A stretch of 64,000 nucleotides of DNA from Salinibacter ruber DSM 13855 (GTDB taxonomy: Bacteria; Bacteroidota; Rhodothermia; Rhodothermales; Salinibacteraceae), in contig NC_007677.1 of the NCBI RefSeq assembly GCF_000013045.1, forward strand, positions 3,160,203 to 3,224,202. Direction: 5' to 3'. Below are positions 35,317 to 44,424 of this stretch, piece after piece. The notes beneath the pieces were generated by a model. That model was not told the DNA's origin. It saw only the letters and a program-made list of their open reading frames with translations, and ran no database searches. Every line of letters begins with the position of its first letter. The first letter of the stretch is position 1. Both the position numbers and the translations under genes were made by a program.

Positions 35317-36192
35317 CTAGCCCCGCCGGGCACGCCTCCGAAAGAATGCAATGAGTGGCTCCAGGTAGTCGCCGTCGGTGCGGACGATGACGTGCCCGAC
35401 CCCGGCCCGCCGAAGGATCTCGCGGGTGCGCTCCCGACGCGCCTGCGCCGCGGCCTCGATGGCCGCCCGGGCCGCCGGATCGCGGGGGTCCACCGTCACG
35501 GTCTCTCCGGTCTCGGCGTCGGTCAAATCAACCAGCCCCACCGGGGGCAGTTCCTCTTCGCGGGGGTCTTGGAGCTCAATGCCGATCGTGTCGTGGCGTT
35601 GCCCGGCGGCCCGCAGCACCGAGTCGTAGCCGGCATCGAAGAAGTCGCTCACCAGCACAAGAATCGACCGGCGCTGCAGGATGCGGAGCACGCGCCGGAG
35701 CGCCCCGCCGATGTCCGTCCCGATCGATTCGGGCTCGGCCGTAAACAGCTCGCGAATGCACCGCAGCACGTGCCGCCGCCCCGACCCCGGCCGCACAAAC
35801 CGCTCCGTCTCGTCGGAAAACAGCAGCAGCCCCACCGTGTCGTTGTTCTGAACGGCACTGAAGGCGATCACCGCACAGATTTCCGCGGCCACCTCCCGTT
35901 TCAGCTTCCCCTGCGACCCAAAGTTCTCCGACCCCGACACGTCGACACACAGCATGACGGTCTGCTCCCGCTCCTCCTCGTACACCTTCACGTAGGTGTC
36001 GTCCATCCGGGCCGACACGTTCCAGTCGATGTTGCGGATGTCGTCCCCCACCTGGTAGGGCCGGACCTCCGCAAACTCGATGCCGCGCCCCTTGAAGGCC
36101 GACTGGTACTCGCCCCGAAAGACGCTCTCGACCCGGCCGCGGGTGCGGACCTCCAGCCGGCGGATCTTTTCGAAGAGCTCGTCGGGAATCAT
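35317..36192 (-). CDS. DUF58 domain protein of the Bat cluster
   Basis: A 291-residue soluble protein, the DUF58/VWA-like component that heads Bat and MoxR operons. The signature GRGIEFAEVRPYQVGDDIRN and IDWNVSARM is followed by the degenerate VWA strand VMLCVDVSGSENFGS and SILVLVSDFFDAGYDS. In most Bacteroidota the gene just upstream is a MoxR AAA+ ATPase; here the upstream gene is a histidine kinase, so this is the first Bat gene of the series. Confidence 0.88.
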   Translation of the reverse strand: MIPDELFEKIRRLEVRTRGRVESVFRGEYQSAFKGRGIEFAEVRPYQVGDDIRNIDWNVSARMDDTYVKVYEEEREQTVMLCVDVSGSENFGSQGKLKREVAAEICAVIAFSAVQNNDTVGLLLFSDETERFVRPGSGRRHVLRCIRELFTAEPESIGTDIGGALRRVLRILQRRSILVLVSDFFDAGYDSVLRAAGQRHDTIGIELQDPREEELPPVGLVDLTDAETGETVTVDPRDPAARAAIEAAAQARRERTREILRRAGVGHVIVRTDGDYLEPLIAFFRRRARRG

Positions 36193-36361
36193 GGCGAGGC
36201 GCACGCTGGGAAGACGCGGCCGCCGGGACGAGGAGGCCGCACGCGAGAGGCTTTCGGCACCACATCGTTGTAGTCCCTCTCGACGCGAATCGTTCGCCGC
36301 GGCCGCCGCCCGCCGGGCCAAACGCCTCCCGTGGGCGCGGTCGGCCCGAGCGCCCCCAACG

Positions 36362-38602
36362 CTACTGCTCGTCGCCAGGGGACGAGCCGGCGTCCGCCTC
36401 CGAGGCCGCCCGGGGAAGCCGCAGACGAACACACGTGCCGGCGTCTTCCTCCGTATCGACCTCAATGTCCCCGTTCATTTTCTCGATGACCTGTTTGGTG
36501 ACCGCAAGCCCGAGCCCGGTGCCCTCGTACTCTCGGTTGAGGCCCTCCGAGGCCTGTCGAAACGGCTCGAAAACGTGCTCGACGGTGTCCGCGTCCATCC
36601 CAATGCCGGTGTCCTCCACCTCGACCACGGCGGCGTCTTCCGCCCGGTAGGACCGGACGCGGACGCGTCCGCCCTCCTCCGTGTACTTGATGGCGTTGCT
36701 GATCAGGTTCCGGAGGGCAATCTGCATTCCGCCCCGATCCACCCGGGCAACAACCGGACGCGGAGTCTTCTCTACCTCGCAGTGGACCCCCGCCTCCTCG
36801 GCCTGCGGATGGAGCTCGTCCACGAGCCCCTTCGCCAGTTCATCCAGCGGGATCCGCTCCGCGGCAAGGTCCATCTGGCCCGCCTCCAGCCTCGACAGGT
36901 TCAAGACGCCGTCCAGTGTGTCGAGGAGGCGACGCCCGTTCTTTCCGATGAGATGGGCAAACCGGCTCAGGGTGGACGGATTTGCGTCCGCGGGCGTGGC
37001 CTCAAGGAGATCCGCCTCTTCTTCGATCGTCTCGGAAAACCCAATGATCGACGTGAGGGGGGTGCGGATCTCGTGGCTCATGTTCGCCAGCATGGTCGAC
37101 TTGAGCCGGCTGGCCTCTTCGGCCGCCTCTTTTGCGTCTCGAAGGGCGGCCTCGCGACGGAGCCGGTCGAGGACGAGCGCGGCGTACCCGCCCAGCAGCT
37201 CCAGAAGATGAAGGTTGAACTGGCGGTACGTCGTTTCGTCGGCCTTCCCCACCACGATGGCGCCGTGTCCGCCAATTGGGACGGAGGCGGCCGAGCGGAG
37301 ATCGCCGTAATCGATGGAGTCTGCCAGGGATTGAATGGTTTCGCTGACGACGGCCTCGCCGGACCGAAGGGCCTGCCCGGCCACCATGTTCTCCTGTGGG
37401 GGACGCGCTTCGGGCATTGGCAGCGACAGCCCCGACGCGGCCTCTGTGCGCTCCGGGACAATCAACCCGTCCTCCAAAAATCCAGTGTGGGCGAACGGGT
37501 AGTCGAAGACCTCTTTCAGCACCCAGTGGATCCGGTCGGAGACTTCCTCCTGGGAGCCGGCCCGCAGCAGCTGCTTGGTCGCCTCGTACAGGGCCTCAAT
37601 CTTTTCCTGTCGCGCGCGGAGGTCCCGCTCTCGCTCCTTGCGCTCGGTGATGTCCAGCCCGCCCCCCACCACTTTTCTCACCGTCCCGTCCGGGTCCGTG
37701 ATCGGCACGTGGATGCGGAGGTAGTGCCGGGGGCCCTCGTCCGTCTCGATGGTCTCCCGGAGGCGGTTGATCGATTTGGTCTCGACCACCTCTCGAATCG
37801 ATTCGTCACGCCGCCGGCCCAACGCCACGTCCAGATCGTGCCGGCGGCAGTATCCCTCGTTGGTGAGCCCAATCAACTGCTCCCGCACCGCCGGGTCCCC
37901 GACGGCCCGTTCGTTGACGTACTGGAACCGTGCCTCCGTGTCGAAGACGGCCATCTCCATCGGCAGCTGCTCAATCATTTGCCGCTGCTGATCTCGGGAC
38001 CGGCGCAGTTCGTCTCGTTGTGTCTTGAGGCTATTGCGCATCGACAACCCCCACCAGTGGGCCACCGCCTCGAAGAGGGCCACGTCGGCCATCCCACTGC
38101 CCAAGACGAGCGGGCTCGTCTCGCGAGCGGGCGCCGCCCACACCCCTGCGCCGAGCAGGACGAAGCCCGTCGCCAGAAACGACAGGACCGGGGCCATCGA
38201 ATCGGCGCCGAGAATCACAATCCCTCCGAAGAGGGCGTAGACGAACAGGACGCTTAGCGAATACTCCCCGCTGAACTGGTTTAGTGCGGCAAGCGTGACG
38301 GTCCAGGCCATCACCAGGTACAACACCCCCCAGGACGCCTCCACGTACCGGCGGCGGACCGACGCGGAGACGAGGGACGCGGAAAAGAGGAGCAGCAATC
38401 CCCCTGCGAGGACGAGCCGAAACCACAGGAGGTCGTAATGACTCGGGGCCGCGGCTCGATGAGCCGCCCCGTGAACGAGGAGCAGAACCGGCCCGAGCAG
38501 AGACAGCAGGCGGTACAGCTGCACCTGCGACCTGTGCCGCCGCGAGAAGAACGCATCTTCGGGCCGGAGAAGCTGGTAGAGCCGAAGGGCCAGAGCGTAC
38601 AT
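36362..38602 (-). CDS. Membrane histidine kinase with PAS and GAF domains
   Basis: A 746-residue sensor kinase. About five or six N-terminal helices (residues 30-155) form a membrane sensor. A PAS domain follows (about 210-325, ending GGGLDITERKERER), then GAF (about 340-480) and HisKA with His510 in LANMSHEIRTPLTSIIGFS. The ATPase domain has the N box LRNLISNAIKYTEEGG, G1 VEDTGIGMD and G2 EGTGLGLAV. No receiver domain is attached and no response regulator is adjacent, so its partner is elsewhere. It is divergent from miaB. Confidence 0.93.
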   Translation of the reverse strand: MYALALRLYQLLRPEDAFFSRRHRSQVQLYRLLSLLGPVLLLVHGAAHRAAAPSHYDLLWFRLVLAGGLLLLFSASLVSASVRRRYVEASWGVLYLVMAWTVTLAALNQFSGEYSLSVLFVYALFGGIVILGADSMAPVLSFLATGFVLLGAGVWAAPARETSPLVLGSGMADVALFEAVAHWWGLSMRNSLKTQRDELRRSRDQQRQMIEQLPMEMAVFDTEARFQYVNERAVGDPAVREQLIGLTNEGYCRRHDLDVALGRRRDESIREVVETKSINRLRETIETDEGPRHYLRIHVPITDPDGTVRKVVGGGLDITERKERERDLRARQEKIEALYEATKQLLRAGSQEEVSDRIHWVLKEVFDYPFAHTGFLEDGLIVPERTEAASGLSLPMPEARPPQENMVAGQALRSGEAVVSETIQSLADSIDYGDLRSAASVPIGGHGAIVVGKADETTYRQFNLHLLELLGGYAALVLDRLRREAALRDAKEAAEEASRLKSTMLANMSHEIRTPLTSIIGFSETIEEEADLLEATPADANPSTLSRFAHLIGKNGRRLLDTLDGVLNLSRLEAGQMDLAAERIPLDELAKGLVDELHPQAEEAGVHCEVEKTPRPVVARVDRGGMQIALRNLISNAIKYTEEGGRVRVRSYRAEDAAVVEVEDTGIGMDADTVEHVFEPFRQASEGLNREYEGTGLGLAVTKQVIEKMNGDIEVDTEEDAGTCVRLRLPRAASEADAGSSPGDEQ

Positions 38603-38700
38603 AAAGAGTCAGGGCGCGCAGAACGAACACGGGGCCATATCCGCCGCGGGACTACAGATGTATCGCCGCTGTGGACCGAGGGACGGCTGTCGTGTCCGGG

Positions 38701-38733
38701 CAAATTGACCGGAAGTGTTGTGTACAAGACAAA
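38701..38733 (-). promoter_or_regulatory. Candidate promoter for the histidine kinase; notes on the 38603-39000 gap
   Basis: Minus strand TTTG, 21 bp, TCAATTTG, matching 5 of 6 fixed positions of the Bacteroidota TAnnTTTG element with correct spacing, about 98 bp before the kinase ATG. The same 398-bp divergent gap must also hold the miaB promoter; plus-strand TTGACC at 38705-38710 is a possible -35, but no good -10 follows. The rest shows no ORF with homology and no clear repeat. Confidence 0.38.
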
Positions 38734-39000
38734 ACAGCGCAAATTCTCTTCCAAAAGATTCCAGCCTGGGGGCGCCGGGAAACCCGGTCCGGGATGTTCG
38801 CGATCAGGAGGCGGTGTCGTCCACGCCCGGGGCAATTTCAACATGGTTGGTCGGGCCTGCCGACCCATACCGTTCCGCAGGCCGGTTCGATTGCCCCGAT
38901 CGGACGCGTTCGTCCGTCCTCCGTCGGGAACGTTCGCCCGACCCCTGAATGCAACGTTCTTCCCTCCTTCGGCCGCTCGTCCACCAACCCCTCTTTTCCC

Positions 39001-40512
39001 ATGGAGCCGATTGAAGACCTCGACGTCCTCGCCGAAGACGAGGTGCGCCAGCGCGAGGCCGACGGGGAGGTCGACGAGGACCTCGATCGCGTCAAACACG
39101 GCTACGACGCCACCGCCGGCGACAAGCAGGTCTACATCGAGACCTACGGCTGCCAGATGAACGTGAACGACTCCGGGATCGTGGCCTCGGTGCTGGAGGA
39201 GAGCGGCTACGGCCTCACGCGGGACCAGGCGGCGGCGGACGTCGTCCTGCTGAACACGTGTGCCATCCGCGAAAACGCCGAGCGGAAGATTCGGGCGCGC
39301 CTCAGCATGTTGCGCTCGGAGAAGGAGAAGCGGGACGGGGAGCTCATGCTGGGCGTCCTCGGCTGCATGGCCGAGCGCCTCCGCGAGAAGCTGCTGGAGC
39401 AGGAGGACCTGGTGGACGTGGTGGTGGGCCCCGATGCCTACCGCGACCTGCCGCAGCTGCTCTACGAGGCGGACGCCACCGGCCAGGCCGCCGTCAACGT
39501 GGAGCTGTCGAAGCAGGAGACGTACGAGGACATCCAGCCGGTGCGCTACGACTCGAACGGCGTGAGCGCCTACGTCTCCATCATGCGCGGCTGCGACAAC
39601 ATGTGCACCTTCTGCGTGGTGCCCTTCACGCGGGGCCGCGAGGAGAGCCGCCCGGTCACGACCATCCTCTCGGAGGTGGCCCGGCTGGCCGAAGAGGGCT
39701 ACAAAGAAGTGACCCTCCTCGGCCAAAACGTCAACTCGTACCACTACACCGACGCGGACGGCACGTCCGTCTCCTTCGCCGAGCTCGTGGACCGCGTCAG
39801 CCGCGTCTCGCCGGAGATGCGCGTCCGCTACTCCACCAGTCACCCGAAGGACTGCACCGACGACCTCCTGAAGGTGCACCGCGACCGGCCCAACGTCTGC
39901 AACTACATCCACCTGCCGGTGCAGCACGGCAACACGGAGGTGCTCGACCGCATGCGCCGCACCTACACCCGCGAGGAGTACCTGGCGCTCACGGAGCGGG
40001 CGAAGGAGCTGTGCCCCGGGGTCTCCCTCTCCACCGACCTCATCGCCGGCTTCTGCGGGGAGACGGAGGCGCAGCACGAGGACACCCTCTCGCTGATGGA
40101 AGAGGTGCGCTACGACCACGCCTACATGTTCAAGTACAGCGAGCGGCCCCAGACCTACGCCGCCCGCAAGTACGAGGACGACGTGCCGGAGGACACGAAG
40201 CAGCGGCGCCTGGAGGAGATCATCGAGCTGCAGAACCAGCACGCGAAGGAAAGCAACGAGGCGGAGGTCGGGCGCGTCCACACGGTGCTCGTCGAGGGCC
40301 CCAGCAAGAAAAGCGACGCGCAGTTCTTCGGCCGCACGGACACGAACAAGGGGGTCGTCTTCGACCGCGAGGACTATGAGAAGGGCGACTACGTGCGGGT
40401 TCGCATCGAGGACTGCACCTCCAGTACGCTTCTGGGCACTGCGATTGAGAAGACCACGCTGGAGGCGGCGGCGCGGACCGACTCGATTACGACGTCCCCG
40501 GCCGTCGCGTAG
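39001..40512 (+). CDS. miaB: tRNA-2-methylthio-N6-dimethylallyladenosine synthase MiaB
   Basis: Radical-SAM methylthiotransferase acting on i6A37 of tRNA. The N-terminal UPF0004 domain carries the auxiliary cluster cysteines C51 (YGCQMN), C87 (NTCAIRENA) and C122 (GCMAER). The radical SAM triad is C198-x3-C202-x2-C205 in [20 protein letters not shown]. The TRAM domain closes the protein ([20 protein letters not shown]). The ATG at 39001 gives 503 residues with an acidic 35-residue extension before KQVYIETYG; longer upstream frames are not homologous. Confidence 0.97.
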
Positions 40513-40543
40513 ACGGTGGCCGTCTCTTCCTGCCCCTCGTCGC

Positions 40544-40579
40544 TTTGGGGCCCCGCCTGCGTTTGGGGCCCCACCCGTG
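40544..40579 (+). repeat. Two 18-bp tandem repeats with GGGGCCCC cores
   Basis: Two 18-bp units, each beginning TTTGGGGCCCC, lie 31 bp after the miaB stop. Each copy contains the palindrome GGGGCCCC, so the transcript could fold between copies. It may aid transcription termination, but no U-tract follows. Confidence 0.55.
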
Positions 40580-40767
40580 TAGGCCCCGGGCGCCTGGACT
40601 CTGTGCGGAGGCGCCATCCCTTCAGGCAAGTCCATGCCCCCGTGATCCGCTCGTTCCAGCGGGGAGCCTGCAGTCGGGGCGCGGGGCACTTCCCCCTTCC
40701 CCCCCTATCGGCGTTCTCCACCGGCCACGAGAAGCGCATCCGCCTTTCGTCTCGAATCGTCTCCTCC

Positions 40768-41700
40768 ATGGACAATCCCTTCGGCCCGTACTCCTGGGGC
40801 GAATTTTTCCCGATGGTGTGGCGGCGCTTCACCGGCCCGTCGCCCCGCCCCCCGTCCCTCGACCGGGACCTGCGGCTCCGAGCCGTGGAGCCGGACTGCA
40901 CGCTGGGCTTTGTCGGCGACATCTGCCCGTTGTTCGGACGCGAGGCGCGGTTCGGGGCGGGCGTGCAGGACTTCCTGGACGACTGTGACGTGGTGGTGGG
41001 CAACTTCGAGGGCATCTTCTCGGAGCGCGCCTGGAGGCCGTTCCTCATGAAACACAAGCCCGACATCTTTCCGGCGCTGGCCGAACTCCGTCCCCTCGAT
41101 CGCTGGGTGGTCTCGGTCGCCAACAACCACGCCACCGACTACGGCCCGGACGCCCTGCGGCGCACCTGCCGGCGCCTGGACCGCCACGGCCTGCGCTGGC
41201 TCGGCACCACCGACCGTCCCCGCCTCCAGATCGCAGACGGCCTCACGGTGACGGCCTGGACCTGGTGGCTCAACCGCGAGGGCGAAGGGGTGGCCCGCAC
41301 CGACCCTGGGGCGCCGGACGCCCCGGGCCTTCACATCGCCCTTCCGCACTGGGGCTACGAGCACGAGCGCACACCACGTCCCGAGCAGACGCCGCCCGCG
41401 GGCTACACGCTGACGACCGGGCACCACACCCATCTCCCCCAGCCGCTGGAGGCCCGCGACGACGGGCGCCTGGTGGCGTACTCGCTGGGCAACTTCGTGA
41501 CCGGCAAACAACTTCCCGTACTCGGGGAGGGGGCCCTCCTCAAGGTGGATCTCGCCCGTTCCAAGACGGATGCCCCCGCGGTCGTGCAGGCCCGGTTCCG
41601 CGAGATCACCCTCCACCGCACCCGACAGGAGTGCCACGTCGCCCTTCGGCATGCCGCCCCTCCCGAGCCCCAGTGCCTCCCCCTCGACGAGGGGGCCTGA
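40768..41700 (+). CDS. CapA-like metallophosphoesterase family protein
   Basis: A 310-residue protein of the PGA_cap/CapA superfamily, which has a calcineurin-like fold and includes poly-gamma-glutamate capsule proteins. Metal-site motifs appear in order: LGFVGDICPLFG, VVGNFEGIF, VSVANNHATDYG, LHIALPHWGYEHE, TTGHHTHLPQP and VAYSLGNFV. There is no signal peptide or membrane helix, unlike capsule CapA, and no capB/capC neighbours, so a capsule role is doubtful. It is 255 bp downstream of miaB. Confidence 0.82.
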   Translation: MDNPFGPYSWGEFFPMVWRRFTGPSPRPPSLDRDLRLRAVEPDCTLGFVGDICPLFGREARFGAGVQDFLDDCDVVVGNFEGIFSERAWRPFLMKHKPDIFPALAELRPLDRWVVSVANNHATDYGPDALRRTCRRLDRHGLRWLGTTDRPRLQIADGLTVTAWTWWLNREGEGVARTDPGAPDAPGLHIALPHWGYEHERTPRPEQTPPAGYTLTTGHHTHLPQPLEARDDGRLVAYSLGNFVTGKQLPVLGEGALLKVDLARSKTDAPAVVQARFREITLHRTRQECHVALRHAAPPEPQCLPLDEGA

Positions 41701-41820
41701 CCCATCTTGTGTCCCCGTCTTCGTGCTCGATCCACCTGTCATTTCCCCAACTGGGCCTTAGGTTGGAAAGGCCTACGGCTCTTCATTCCCGACTGGCTCT
41801 ATTCAACGTCCCCTCCCCCC

Positions 41821-42156
41821 ATGCTCCTCTACGAAGTGAACCTGACCGTCGACGGCGAGACCGCGCCCCGCTACAGCTCGTGGCTGCGCGAACACATTCG
41901 GGAGATGCTCGGGCTCGACGGGTTTGAAGCCGCGGTCTGGTACGCCACCAGCGACGACGGCGACACCGCACCGGCCCCCGACGAGCCGACCGGCGAGCGG
42001 GCCTGGACCGTGCAGTATCAGGTGCGCGACCGCGACGCCCTGCAGGCCTACTTCGACGAGCACGCCGATGAACTGCAGGAGGCCGGGCCCGAACACGGCG
42101 ACCACGTGGCCGCCGACCGCCGCGTCCTCGAACAGAAGCGTCTTTTTCAGGGGTGA
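41821..42156 (+). CDS. DUF4286 family protein
   Basis: A 111-residue soluble protein with the ferredoxin-like (Dabb-like) pattern of DUF4286: MLLYEVNLTVDGETAPRYSS, WLREHIREMLGLDGF, then WTVQYQVRDRDALQAYFDE and VAADRRVLEQKRLF. Function is unknown. It is 120 bp after the CapA-like gene and followed by a GC-rich hairpin. Confidence 0.82.
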   Translation: MLLYEVNLTVDGETAPRYSSWLREHIREMLGLDGFEAAVWYATSDDGDTAPAPDEPTGERAWTVQYQVRDRDALQAYFDEHADELQEAGPEHGDHVAADRRVLEQKRLFQG

Positions 42157-42164
42157 CGCGTGCC

Positions 42165-42194
42165 CCCCCACGGCAGACCGGCTGACCGTGGGGG
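42165..42194 (+). terminator. GC-rich hairpin after the DUF4286 gene
   Basis: Nine-base perfect stem CCCCCACGG/CCGTGGGGG with a 12-base loop, starting nine bases after the stop codon. No U-tract follows, so it may be a Rho-assisted or attenuating hairpin rather than a classical terminator. Confidence 0.5.
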
Positions 42195-42285
42195 CGGGGC
42201 GTCTCCGGTTCGGCGAGACGGGCATGCAAGGCCCTGACGCTTCACGCACGGACAGCCCCTCAGCGGAGGTCCTGGAGCTTGGGTT

Positions 42286-42311
42286 TAAAGTGGCCCGGCA
42301 CCTGTCGATAA
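42286..42311 (+). promoter_or_regulatory. Sigma-28 (FliA) type promoter of the HDOD gene
   Basis: TAAA, 14 bp, GTCGATAA: the -10 matches 7 of 8 positions of the flagellar sigma consensus GCCGATAA and the -35 has TAAAG as in TAAAGTTT. It lies in non-coding DNA just upstream of the HDOD gene and has the same layout as the site before the sensory rhodopsin. FliA itself is encoded in this window. Confidence 0.65.
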
Positions 42312-42341
42312 CCAGTTGCAAAGGAGTCTCTTCTCCGTCCG

Positions 42342-43292
42342 GTGCCCCCGGACGCCGGTGCCGTCCGCGCTGGTGCCGGCGGTCGCCCCGGACGGGCCCG
42401 CAGGCTCTTGCTCGCCTCGTCGGCTCATCAACTCCGCACCCCGTCCGTGCAGAAACAGGGCCTCACGCTCACGTTTCCGACCCTTCCGTCCACCATCTCG
42501 AAGGTGGAAGAATTTATCGCCTCCGGACAGACGGACCCCGACCCGCTCATCGACATCGTGGAGCACGACCCGTCCGTCTCCCTCAACGTGCTCCGGCGCG
42601 TCAATTCTCCGTACCACGGCCTCCGGCGAGAAGTCGAAAGCATCGACCGCGCCGTCCGCCTTCTCGGGTTCGTCGAAGTCTCGTCGATCGTCATGATTGA
42701 GGGGGTGGAGGAGCTCCGGGAGCACTTCGACGCCCATTCCGCCCTGCTCCGCCAAATCGCCCACTCGGCCGTCTTTACCGGTCGGTTTGCGCAGGGGCTT
42801 ACGAAGGCCCTCGACGTGGAGGAGGACTGGACCCGGCTGGCCTTCTCGGCCGGCTTCATCCACGCGATGGGGCGCCTCGTCCTGCTCCACATCCAGCCGG
42901 ACCGGTACGCGACGCTGGCCGAGGCGGGCACGATGCCCCTCCCCGACACCGAGGCCGAGGCCCATGCCTTCGGCGAAAACTACCGCACCCTGGCCCCGCA
43001 GGCGGCCGACCATTGGGAGCTGCCGGAGCGGGTCTGCTCGGTGCTTCAGATCGCCGCCAACCCGGCGGACGAGCCGGAGTCGTCCAGCAAGATGCTCGGG
43101 GTCTCCATCCGGAACGGCGGCGACCTGGCCCGTCGGGACCTCGATGAAAACTTCGCCGCGTCGTTGGACACCCCTGAGGACTCCGAGGACTCTGAGGCCT
43201 CCGAGGACTCTTCTGTGTCGAGGATCGACGACCTCATGATGACGGTCGCCCAGGACGCGTCGACCTACGCATCGGAGGTGGGCCACTTCTGA
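42342..43292 (+). CDS. HDOD domain signalling protein
   Basis: The HDOD domain (a catalytically dead relative of HD phosphohydrolases) spans most of the protein: LTFPTLPSTISKVEEFI, LIDIVEHDPSVSLNVLRRVN, SIDRAVRLLGFVEVSSIVMI and AGFIHAMGRLVLLHIQPDRY. A Glu/Asp/Ser-rich stretch lies near the end. HDOD proteins act as scaffolds in motility, chemotaxis and cyclic-nucleotide signalling. Start is uncertain: GTG at 42342 (316 residues) lies after AAGGAG, while GTG at 42447 gives 281 residues starting right at the domain. A sigma-28-like promoter precedes it. Confidence 0.82.
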   Translation: MPPDAGAVRAGAGGRPGRARRLLLASSAHQLRTPSVQKQGLTLTFPTLPSTISKVEEFIASGQTDPDPLIDIVEHDPSVSLNVLRRVNSPYHGLRREVESIDRAVRLLGFVEVSSIVMIEGVEELREHFDAHSALLRQIAHSAVFTGRFAQGLTKALDVEEDWTRLAFSAGFIHAMGRLVLLHIQPDRYATLAEAGTMPLPDTEAEAHAFGENYRTLAPQAADHWELPERVCSVLQIAANPADEPESSSKMLGVSIRNGGDLARRDLDENFAASLDTPEDSEDSEASEDSSVSRIDDLMMTVAQDASTYASEVGHF

Positions 43293-43527
43293 CGAGCCTC
43301 GGGCCCCGCGGGCCGTCCCTGTTCTCGTCTAGCACCGGGCCCCTCGCTCGACGAAGGGGCGAGCGTGTCGTCCTGGAACCGTCGTCGTCCGGCCCGTCCC
43401 GTCCGCAAGTCGGGCCGTCCGCCGGGCCGTAGGACGGCGGGTCCTCTCCTTCGCCCCACACAGTCCGCCCCCACCTGCGCTCGTGCCCCCGGCCCAGCCC
43501 TGCGCCGACCGGCCGGGGCGACGCGCT

Positions 43528-43553
43528 TAAAACTGTGTTTTGCGCGTCGATAA
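43528..43553 (+). promoter_or_regulatory. Sigma-28 (FliA) type promoter of the sensory rhodopsin/transducer pair
   Basis: TAAA, 14 bp, GTCGATAA, about 78 bp upstream of the rhodopsin ATG, with 7 of 8 positions of the -10 consensus GCCGATAA. The rest of the 339-bp gap 43293-43631 contains no ORF with homology and no good sigma-70 promoter, so this is the best start site for the phototaxis genes. Confidence 0.7.
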
Positions 43554-43631
43554 ACCTCATCGGACTGGGCCAATCCACCTCGCGCATGGCCTGCCACCAT
43601 AGCCATCTCTTTCCCCACACCCTCTTCTCCC

Positions 43632-44339
43632 ATGGACGCCACCACCATCGTACTCATGCTGGGCACCGCCGGCATGCTGTTCGGAATCCCGCCGTGCCTC
43701 CGGCTCCTCGATATGGAGGCCGACGGCCACTTTGGGTATCTGCTCCTCATCCCGGGCTTTGCGGCCCTCATGTACGCACTCATGACGTTTGGCGTGGGGA
43801 CCCAGACGTTCCAGGGCCAGACCGTTCCGCTCCTCCGCTACCTCGACTGGCTGGTGACGACCCCAATCATGATCGGGTACGCCGCATATGTCGCCGGCAC
43901 CAGCAAACGCGGCATTGTGGGGGCGGCCCTGGTCGACGCCGTGATGATTGGATTGGGGACGGCCGCGGTTGTCACCGCGCCTCCCACCCAATGGATCTTC
44001 TTCGGGCTGGCGGCCCTGTGCCACCTCGTTCTCCTCGGCGCCCTCTACGGCCCCATCCGGCAGAACGCTTGGGACCAGCCCTCCACACGACAGCGGCTCG
44101 CCCGTCTTCTCGTGAACCACACGGGGCTGCTCTGGATCACATATCCGGTCGTGTGGGTCTTCGGCCCGGGCCTTCAGCTCATCTCCGCCACCGGCGTGTC
44201 CATCATGATCATGTACATGGACGTGCTCGCCAAGGTGCCGTTTGTCTACTTCGTGTACCGGTCCCGAGAGGTGTTTACCGGGGCGGACGCTCGCTCAGCA
44301 CCCTCGACCGCCTCCGTCGCCCCGGCACACACGGCGTAG
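43632..44339 (+). CDS. sopI: Sensory rhodopsin I (seven-helix retinal photoreceptor)
   Basis: A 235-residue microbial rhodopsin. The retinal Schiff-base lysine is K201 in MYMDVLAKVPFVYF, with D197 four residues before it. Helix C reads RYLDWLVTTPIMIGY: counterion D72 is kept, T76 is present, but the proton-donor position of bacteriorhodopsin is Tyr (Y83), marking a sensor, not a pump. His131, implicated in chloride binding in the known Salinibacter sensory rhodopsin I, is at the same number here. The transducer gene follows after 85 bp, in the order receptor then transducer, opposite to haloarchaea. A FliA-type promoter lies upstream. Confidence 0.93.
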   Translation: MDATTIVLMLGTAGMLFGIPPCLRLLDMEADGHFGYLLLIPGFAALMYALMTFGVGTQTFQGQTVPLLRYLDWLVTTPIMIGYAAYVAGTSKRGIVGAALVDAVMIGLGTAAVVTAPPTQWIFFGLAALCHLVLLGALYGPIRQNAWDQPSTRQRLARLLVNHTGLLWITYPVVWVFGPGLQLISATGVSIMIMYMDVLAKVPFVYFVYRSREVFTGADARSAPSTASVAPAHTA

Positions 44340-44424
44340 GCGTCCGGCGTGAGGCCGGGCCGTCGTTTGTTTCCCCTTCCTTCGGATTCCCGTTTCTGCA
44401 TCAACATCCCTTCTGTACGCTCCT

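Noticed and set aside
40768-41700. CapA-like gene as evidence for a poly-gamma-glutamate capsule locus
   Set aside because: No capB, capC or pgsE neighbour, no signal peptide and no membrane anchor; the family fold alone does not show capsule synthesis.
42165-42194. Hairpin after the DUF4286 gene as part of a repeat family or CRISPR
   Set aside because: It occurs once, with no regularly spaced copies in the window.
43632-44339. Rhodopsin as a proton or chloride pump (xanthorhodopsin- or halorhodopsin-like)
   Set aside because: The donor position is Tyr83, the counterion is Asp (not Thr as in halorhodopsin), and a transducer gene follows directly.
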